Source: JAHEDH01 sp965364515 | GTDB taxonomy: Bacteria; Actinomycetota; Acidimicrobiia; Spongiisociales; ZC4RG35 | Direction of reading: 5' to 3' | Assembly: GCA_965364515.1 (NCBI GenBank) | Contig: CBDTXZ010000098.1 | Span: forward strand, 1-11,230 | DNA length: 11,230 nucleotides | Part shown: one piece after another, positions 6,415 through 11,230 of the stretch | Layout of the letters: each line of letters starts with the position of its first letter | Position numbering within the stretch: the stretch's first letter is position 1 | Program-made: the position numbers and the translations under genes | Notes under the pieces: generated by a model | What the model was told of the DNA's origin: nothing | Seen by the model: only the letters and a program-made list of their open reading frames with translations | Databases searched by the model: none

Positions 6415-7113
6415 ATGAGCGAAGACGATCTGGATCTCAGCAGCCTCGACGATGCCGAACTGGTCGAGCAGATGCACGACGATCTCTACGACGGCCTCGC
6501 CGACGAGATCGCCGAGGGAACCCGGATCCTCCTCGACCGGGACTGGGCACCTGATCGGGTCCTCAACGACGCATTGGTGGAGGGGATGCGAGTCGTCGGG
6601 GAGGACTTCCGAGACGGGATCCTGTTCGTCCCCGAGGTGCTGCTCGCAGCCAACGCGATGAAGGCCGGAATGGCGATACTGCGCCCGCTGCTGGCCGAGA
6701 CGGGCGCTGAGCAGGTCGGCAAGGTGGTCATCGGAACCGTGAAGGGCGACATCCACGACATCGGCAAGAACCTCGTCGGCATGATGCTCGAGGGAGCCGG
6801 CTTCGAGGTCATCGACCTCGGCATCAACGTCGACGTCGACACCTATCTCGCTGCGCTCGTGGAGCATGCGCCGGACATCCTCGGCATGTCGGCGTTGCTC
6901 ACCACGACGATGCCGTACATGAAGGTGGTGATCGACACGATGGTCGAGAAGGGGATCCGCGACGACTACATCGTGCTCGTCGGCGGCGCTCCCCTCAATG
7001 AGGAGTTCGGAGCCGCGGTCGGCGCCGATGCCTACTGCCGCGACGCTGCGGTGGCCGCCGAGACCGCCGAAGCCCTGGTCCTCGCCCGCCGCCTCGTCGG
7101 TGGAGAGGACTGA
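6415..7113 (+). CDS. Corrinoid (cobalamin-binding) methyl carrier protein, MttC/MtbC type
   Basis: A cytoplasmic methyl carrier of 232 residues that holds cobalamin and shuttles a methyl group between a substrate-specific methyltransferase and a second methyltransferase. The N-terminal helical cap (about 10-95) has the VLNDALVEGM and FVPEVLLAANAMKAGM stretches typical of methionine-synthase-like caps. The Rossmann-like half contains DIHDIG (112-117), where His114 is the lower axial cobalt ligand, then SAL at 159-161 and GG at 190-191, which complete the DxHxxG / SxL / GG cobalamin set. AGGAG lies 5 nt before the ATG. The N-terminus is strikingly acidic (SEDDLDLSSLDDAE). It is the first gene of its operon, and the next gene begins 2 nt after its stop. 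MttC, MtbC and MtgC-like proteins cannot be told apart by sequence alone. Confidence 0.93.
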   Translation: MSEDDLDLSSLDDAELVEQMHDDLYDGLADEIAEGTRILLDRDWAPDRVLNDALVEGMRVVGEDFRDGILFVPEVLLAANAMKAGMAILRPLLAETGAEQVGKVVIGTVKGDIHDIGKNLVGMMLEGAGFEVIDLGINVDVDTYLAALVEHAPDILGMSALLTTTMPYMKVVIDTMVEKGIRDDYIVLVGGAPLNEEFGAAVGADAYCRDAAVAAETAEALVLARRLVGGED

Positions 7114-7115
7114 CC

Positions 7116-7748
7116 GTGGCGGCCCGCCTCCAGCCGCCGCATCGCGTCTGGGTGCTGGGCTGCGGCGCCATCGCCGCCGAGCTGACCACGATCCTCGGCC
7201 AGATCGAGGCCGTGGACGTCACGCTCGAACACCTACCCGGCATCCTGCACAACCGGCCTGAGCGGATACCGATCGAACTCGAGCGTCGCCTCGTCGAACG
7301 GGCCTCGGAGTTCGATCGCATCCTCGTCGGATACGCGGATTGTGGGACGGGCGGCAGGCTCGATGCGATGCTCGAGCGCTGGGACACCGCCACGCGCCTT
7401 CCCGGTGCCCACTGTTACGAGTTCTTCACCGGTGGACACGCATTCTCGGAGATGAACGATCCATACACCTTCTACCTGACCGACTATCTGGCTCGCCACT
7501 TCGATCTGTTCGTGTGGAACGGCCTCGGCCTCGACCGATGGCCACACCTCCGCGACGAGTACTTCCGGCATTACCGGAGGCTGGTGTATCTGTCACAGCG
7601 ACCGACGGACGCCCTGATCACCCGGGCGAGGGACGCAGCGAGACGGCTCGAACTCGACTTCGAACACGTTGAAACCGGCCTGGAACCGCTGCACTCCTCG
7701 ATCCTCGAGCTGACGACGACACCGGTGACGCACCATCATGGCCGCTGA
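7116..7748 (+). CDS. DUF1638 domain protein, function unknown
   Basis: A protein of 210 residues that looks like the DUF1638 family, which I associate with corrinoid methyltransferase neighbourhoods in bacteria and methanogens. Visible conserved marks are LGCGAIA (14-20), LHNRPERIP (44-52), YADCGTGG (73-80) and HCYEFF (99-104). Cys16, Cys76 and Cys100, with nearby histidines, could bind a metal or a thiol cofactor; that is inference. There is no signal peptide and no membrane segment. The start is GTG at 7116, 2 nt after the previous stop, with GGAGAGG 7 nt upstream inside the previous gene. The end overlaps the next gene by 11 nt. Position between the carrier protein and the folate methyltransferase suggests an accessory role in methyl transfer or cobalamin handling. 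No reaction can be assigned. Confidence 0.8.
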   Translation: MAARLQPPHRVWVLGCGAIAAELTTILGQIEAVDVTLEHLPGILHNRPERIPIELERRLVERASEFDRILVGYADCGTGGRLDAMLERWDTATRLPGAHCYEFFTGGHAFSEMNDPYTFYLTDYLARHFDLFVWNGLGLDRWPHLRDEYFRHYRRLVYLSQRPTDALITRARDAARRLELDFEHVETGLEPLHSSILELTTTPVTHHHGR

Positions 7749-8055
7749 GCTCACGGTGATCTCGTGGAGGGACATCCCAGCACAGGTCGTCGCGCGCTCG
7801 GGCCGCACCAGGGCAAGCGCCGAATTGCCCGCCAGATTCCAGATCGCCATCGATCGAGCAGCGATGAACGCCGGGCTCATCGGGAGCGACGGCTACCTCG
7901 AGCAGTGGCGCAGGACGACCCGGAGCTGCGGTGACGATCTCGACGGCGCCGTCGCAGCCGAGATCGAGAGACTCATCGCAAAGCATCCTCCCGAGCACGT
8001 CAACGCGCTCGTGGACAACAACGGTCACGAGATCCCCGACCTGGAGAGCACATGA
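7738..8055 (+). CDS. Small conserved protein of the 'virulence factor' (PF13769-like) family
   Basis: A protein of 105 residues with the pattern ISWRDIPAQV (8-17), then GRTRA (22-26) and ELPARFQIAIDRAAM (29-43). I recognise this as the small domain catalogued as 'virulence factor' (PF13769, from memory). The name is historical and says little about function. The C-terminal part (70-105) is charged and helical. The ATG at 7738 overlaps the DUF1638 gene by 11 nt, and the stop overlaps the next start in an ATGA arrangement, so translation is coupled on both sides. That tight embedding argues that it works with the methyltransferase proteins, perhaps as a small adaptor or maturation factor, but this is inference. 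Confidence 0.75.
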   Translation: MAAELTVISWRDIPAQVVARSGRTRASAELPARFQIAIDRAAMNAGLIGSDGYLEQWRRTTRSCGDDLDGAVAAEIERLIAKHPPEHVNALVDNNGHEIPDLEST

Positions 8056-8951
8056 CAGACACCGTCCTCGCATCACCGACCCGGGAGACCGTGATCGGTT
8101 TCGACCGGCCATTCGTCATCATCGGCGAGCGGATCAACCCGACCGGCCGCAAGCTCCTGGCCGAGGAGATGAAGCAGGGCGATTTTTCTCGTGTCGAGTC
8201 CGATGCGGTCGCCCAGGTCGCTGCCGGCGCGCACATGCTCGACGTCAATGCGGGTATCCCGCTTGCCGACGAGCCGGCGATCCTCGCAAGGACCGTCGAA
8301 CTGGTGCAGAGCCTGGTCGACGTGCCGTTGTCGATCGACTCGTCGATCGTGGAAGCACTCGAAGCGGGGCTCTCGGTGTACCAGGGCAAGGCGCTCGTCA
8401 ACTCCGTGACCGGAGAAGACGAACAGATGGAACGCGTCCTCCCGCTGGTTGCGAAACACGGCGCGGCGGTCGTCGCCATCACCAATGACGAGTCCGGCAT
8501 CTCGACGGATCCGGATGTCCGGTTCGAGGTTGCGAAGAAGATCGTCAACAGAGCCGCAGATCACGGCATCCCCCACTCCGACATCGTCGTCGACCCGCTC
8601 GTGATGCCGATCGGCGCGATGGGATCGGCGGGCCGGCAGGTGTTTCATCTCGTGAGGCGACTCCGGACGGAACTCGAGGTCAACACGACCTGCGGAGCGT
8701 CCAACGTCAGTTTCGGGCTCCCGAACCGTGCGGCCATCAACGGCGCCTTCCTCGCCATGGCGATCGGAGCGGGAATGACGTCGGCGATCACCAACCCGTT
8801 GGAGCCGGAGATCACGACCAGCGTCAGGGCGGCCGACGTGCTGGCCGGTCACGACCAGGACTGCGCCGCCTGGATCAAGGCGAACCGCGCTCCCGTGGCC
8901 GAGGGCGAGGGCCGCCGCCGGGCGAATCGCAGACGGGGGTCCAGTGGTTGA
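8052..8951 (+). CDS. Methyltetrahydrofolate:corrinoid methyltransferase, MtgA/AcsE-like pterin-binding protein
   Basis: Predicted to move the methyl group between the corrinoid protein and tetrahydrofolate, in catabolism from methylcobalamin to THF. The 299 residues form a pterin-binding TIM barrel like AcsE, MtrH and MtgA. Motifs are ERINPTG (26-32), DVNAG (64-68), SIDSS (94-98), NSVTG (117-121), DPLVMP (181-186) and GASNVSFGLPNR (215-226). Asp64 and Asn66 in DVNAG belong to the pterin site expected for the family. This is a stand-alone enzyme and not part of a methionine synthase, because no substrate or activation domains are attached. The last 15 residues are rich in arginine (GRRRANRRRGSSG), beyond the usual barrel end. 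The ATG overlaps the preceding stop, and the 3' end overlaps the next gene by 8 nt if the GTG at 8944 is used. Confidence 0.9.
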   Translation: MTDTVLASPTRETVIGFDRPFVIIGERINPTGRKLLAEEMKQGDFSRVESDAVAQVAAGAHMLDVNAGIPLADEPAILARTVELVQSLVDVPLSIDSSIVEALEAGLSVYQGKALVNSVTGEDEQMERVLPLVAKHGAAVVAITNDESGISTDPDVRFEVAKKIVNRAADHGIPHSDIVVDPLVMPIGAMGSAGRQVFHLVRRLRTELEVNTTCGASNVSFGLPNRAAINGAFLAMAIGAGMTSAITNPLEPEITTSVRAADVLAGHDQDCAAWIKANRAPVAEGEGRRRANRRRGSSG

Positions 8952-10938
8952 GATGACGGACGTCCACGTCGTCTTCACACCCTCGGGCCGGAGAACGGTT
9001 GCGCCACGAGGCACCGGCATTCTCGACATCGCAAGATCGATCGGCGTTGACATCGACTCCATCTGTGCCGGTCGGGGAATCTGTGGGCGCTGCCAGGTCG
9101 AGGTCGGCAGCCTCGGGGCGATCGACGATCGCCGAGACCGACTGTCCCCTCCCGCAGAGACCGAGACCGCCTATCGGGGACGTAAACCGCTCGTCGACGG
9201 ACGGCGACTCGCGTGTGCGGCCCGGGCGATCGACGACGTGGTCATCGACGTCCCGCCCGACTCTCAGGTCCATCGCCAGGTGATCAGAAAACGCCCCGAG
9301 GTGGACAACCTGCCCATCGACCCGGTCATCCGCCTCGCCTACGTCGTGGTCGACGAGGCCACCCTCGATGGGATCCCGGGAGACGCCGAGCGACTGGCGG
9401 CGGCGCTGGCGGACCAGTGGGACCTCGTCGATGTGGACATCTCGCCGACCGCTCTCGCCGACCTCCAGCACGCTCTTCGTTCCGGCGGGCACTCGGTGAC
9501 TCTCGCCATCCGCGACGGAAGCAGGATCGCGGCGGTGTGGCCCGGCTTTCGAGACTCGGTCTTCGGAGTCGCGGTCGATGTCGGCTCCACCACCATCGCC
9601 GCTCATCTGTGCAATCTCGTGACCGGAGACGTGCTGGCATCCACCGGGATCATGAACCCTCAGATCCGCTTCGGCGAGGATCTCATGAGCCGGGTCTCGT
9701 ACGTGATGATGAATCCCGACGGCGGCGCACAGCGGCTCACCGATGCGGTCCGGGCGGCGGTGAACGATCTCGTCGGCGCCCTCGCCGACGAAGCCGCGAT
9801 CGAACGGTCGGACATTCTCGAGGTCGTCGCGGTCGGGAACCCGATCATGCACCACATCCTCATGGGCTTCGATCCGACACCCCTGGGCACTGCGCCGTTC
9901 GCACCCGCCACGACGTCGGCGATCGAAGCACCAGCGGACCGGATCGGCCTGGCTCTCCACCCAGACACCCGTCTCTACACGCTGCCTCTCATCGCCGGCC
10001 ACGTCGGTGCAGACACGACCGCCGCCATCCTGTCGGAGACCCCCTATCGATCCGGCGAGGTCCAACTGCTCGTCGATGTCGGCACCAACGCCGAGATCGT
10101 CCTGGGCAACCAGGATCGGTTGGTGGCTGCATCTTCCCCGACCGGTCCGGCATTCGAAGGTGCGCAGATCTCATCGGGGCAACGAGCTGCGCCCGGCGCG
10201 ATCGAGCACGTCCGCATCGATCCGGAAACCCTCGAGGTCAGATTCAGCGTCGTCGGATGCAATCCGTGGTCAGATGATCCGGAGTTCGACGCCGCCATCA
10301 GCGACGTCGGCATATCCGGCATCTGCGGCTCGGGAATCATCGAAGCAGTGGCGCAACTGATGCTGGCCGGCGTGGTCTCGACCGACGGGGTGATCACCGA
10401 CACGGGGCGGTCGGAGCGCATCGTTCCCGACGGTCGAACGCACTCCTTCGTGCTGTACTCGGCTCCCGACGTCGACATCCGTGTGACTCAGGGCGACGTC
10501 CGAGCCATCCAGCTCGCAAAAGCCGCCCTCTACGCCGGAATCAGGTTGCTGATGGACGAGTTCGGTGTCGACCGGGTCGACCAGATCCGTCTCGCCGGGG
10601 CTTTCGGCGCCCACATCGACCCGGCACATGCGGTTGCGCTCGGCATGATTCCCGACTGCTCGATCGAACGGATCTCGTCGGCCGGGAATGCAGCCGGGAC
10701 AGGGGCGATGATCGCGCTGCTCAGCGGCGAGGCGAGACGAGAGATCGAAGCCGTCGCCGCGTCGATCCAGAAGGTCGAGACTGCGACCGAGCCCCGCTTC
10801 CAGGAACACTTCGTGGATGCCATGGCGATCCCACACCGGACGGCCGAGTATCCCAATCTCTCGAAGATCATGACGCTTCCTGCGCGAGTGCCCGCCGCTG
10901 CGAGGACGCGCCGCAGACGACAGGAGACCAACACGTGA
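8944..10938 (+). CDS. RACo-like reductive activator of corrinoid protein ([2Fe-2S] domain plus ASKHA ATPase, DUF4445)
   Basis: Predicted to reactivate the corrinoid protein when its cobalt oxidises from Co(I) to Co(II), using ATP and one electron. The N-terminal plant-type [2Fe-2S] domain has Cys41, Cys47 and Cys50 (CX5CX2C) and Cys91. A linker and middle domain follow (about 110-205). The ASKHA actin-like core shows DVGSTT (212-217), DVGTNAE (378-384), SGICGSG (458-464), AGAFG (551-555) and GNAAGTGA (581-588). This order matches RACo and DUF4445 proteins. RamA differs in carrying C-terminal [4Fe-4S] clusters, and none is seen here. The product is 664 residues from the GTG at 8944; ATG at 8953 is an alternative. 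GGGGG ends 4 nt before the GTG. The C-terminus is basic (RTRRRRQ, 654-660). MttB follows 9 nt later. Confidence 0.9.
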   Translation: MVEMTDVHVVFTPSGRRTVAPRGTGILDIARSIGVDIDSICAGRGICGRCQVEVGSLGAIDDRRDRLSPPAETETAYRGRKPLVDGRRLACAARAIDDVVIDVPPDSQVHRQVIRKRPEVDNLPIDPVIRLAYVVVDEATLDGIPGDAERLAAALADQWDLVDVDISPTALADLQHALRSGGHSVTLAIRDGSRIAAVWPGFRDSVFGVAVDVGSTTIAAHLCNLVTGDVLASTGIMNPQIRFGEDLMSRVSYVMMNPDGGAQRLTDAVRAAVNDLVGALADEAAIERSDILEVVAVGNPIMHHILMGFDPTPLGTAPFAPATTSAIEAPADRIGLALHPDTRLYTLPLIAGHVGADTTAAILSETPYRSGEVQLLVDVGTNAEIVLGNQDRLVAASSPTGPAFEGAQISSGQRAAPGAIEHVRIDPETLEVRFSVVGCNPWSDDPEFDAAISDVGISGICGSGIIEAVAQLMLAGVVSTDGVITDTGRSERIVPDGRTHSFVLYSAPDVDIRVTQGDVRAIQLAKAALYAGIRLLMDEFGVDRVDQIRLAGAFGAHIDPAHAVALGMIPDCSIERISSAGNAAGTGAMIALLSGEARREIEAVAASIQKVETATEPRFQEHFVDAMAIPHRTAEYPNLSKIMTLPARVPAAARTRRRRQETNT

Positions 10939-10947
10939 GGAACGAAC

Positions 10948-11230
10948 ATGGCCAGACGTAGCGGAGGCCGAGACGCCCGTCGAGCCGCCCGCATGGGGGC
11001 GGCGCTCACGAGTGAGCCGTTCTTGACTCGGCAGATCCCCCCGAGAGTCATGATCTCGACCGAAGGACTCGAGATGATCGAGCACAACGCCGATCGGATC
11101 CTCTCGGAGATCGGTATCGAGATCCATCATGAGCCGACCGTGGCTCGGTTCCGGGAAGCCGGCGCAACGGTCGATGGGACCCGGGTTCGATTCGATCCGG
11201 GTCTCGTGCGCTCACTGGTTTCGACTGCGC
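10948..11230 (+). CDS. Trimethylamine methyltransferase (MttB) superfamily protein, 5' part only
   Basis: Only the first 94 residues are in the window; the gene runs off the right end. The MttB-type N-terminus shows a basic lead (MARRSGGRDARRAARMG), then a segment around residues 20-33 (LTSEPFLTRQIPPR), then ISTEGLEMIEHNADRILSEIGI (36-57), and a DGTRVRFDPGLVR stretch. The superfamily demethylates trimethylamine (pyrrolysine forms) or betaines such as glycine betaine, proline betaine or carnitine (non-pyrrolysine forms such as MtgB) onto a corrinoid protein. The pyrrolysine position lies beyond the window, so the subtype is open. An actinobacterial host and a dimethylglycine-dehydrogenase neighbour favour a non-pyrrolysine betaine enzyme. 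GAGGAA overlaps the previous stop and lies 5 nt before the ATG. Confidence 0.85.
   Translation, partial: MARRSGGRDARRAARMGAALTSEPFLTRQIPPRVMISTEGLEMIEHNADRILSEIGIEIHHEPTVARFREAGATVDGTRVRFDPGLVRSLVSTA

Noticed and set aside
8073..10065. Long minus-strand frames under the pterin methyltransferase and the reactivator.
   Set aside because: They have no family motif, no plausible ribosome binding site was seen, and they mirror the codon structure of the plus-strand genes.

Overview
The window is a high-GC bacterial segment with GTG as well as ATG starts, tightly packed operons and one probable leaderless gene. That style suits a member of the Actinomycetota (possibly an Acidimicrobiia-like environmental lineage). 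The lineage is an inference from base composition and gene style; no rRNA or marker gene is present.

Left part (1-1852): a plus-strand major facilitator transporter converges, with a 4-bp gap, on a small minus-strand DUF1269 protein with a glycine-zipper membrane segment. Between the DUF1269 gene and the next operon lies a perfect 14-bp inverted repeat that could end the etf transcript and also borders a leaderless promoter.

Middle part (1855-6074, minus strand): an operon of three genes in the order dehydrogenase, etfB, etfA. The first encodes an 834-residue flavoprotein of the dimethylglycine/sarcosine dehydrogenase type (FAD oxidoreductase fused to a GcvT-like folate domain). The other two encode the electron transfer flavoprotein subunits that should take its electrons. 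All three are tightly spaced or overlapping.

Right part (6415-11230, plus strand, running off the end): a corrinoid methyl-transfer operon. In order: a MttC/MtbC-type corrinoid protein, a DUF1638 protein, a small PF13769-type protein, a pterin-dependent (MtgA/AcsE-like) methyltransferase, a RACo-like ATP-dependent corrinoid reactivator with an N-terminal [2Fe-2S] domain, and the first 94 residues of an MttB-superfamily methyltransferase.

The two operons diverge from a 340-bp intergenic region (6075-6414). It holds a plausible promoter for each side and four copies of a GWTCCACCATGYGG-like site: three at or downstream of the leftward promoter and one just downstream of the rightward promoter. 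A separate perfect palindrome sits between the promoters. This suggests one repressor controlling both operons.

Working model (inference): the MttB-like protein demethylates a quaternary amine such as glycine betaine onto the corrinoid protein. The MtgA-like protein moves the methyl to tetrahydrofolate, and the RACo-like protein rescues oxidised cobalamin. The divergent dehydrogenase plus ETF then oxidises the remaining N-methyl groups (dimethylglycine to sarcosine or glycine). DUF1638 and the PF13769-type protein are uncharacterised members embedded in the methyltransferase operon and are the most promising unknowns here.
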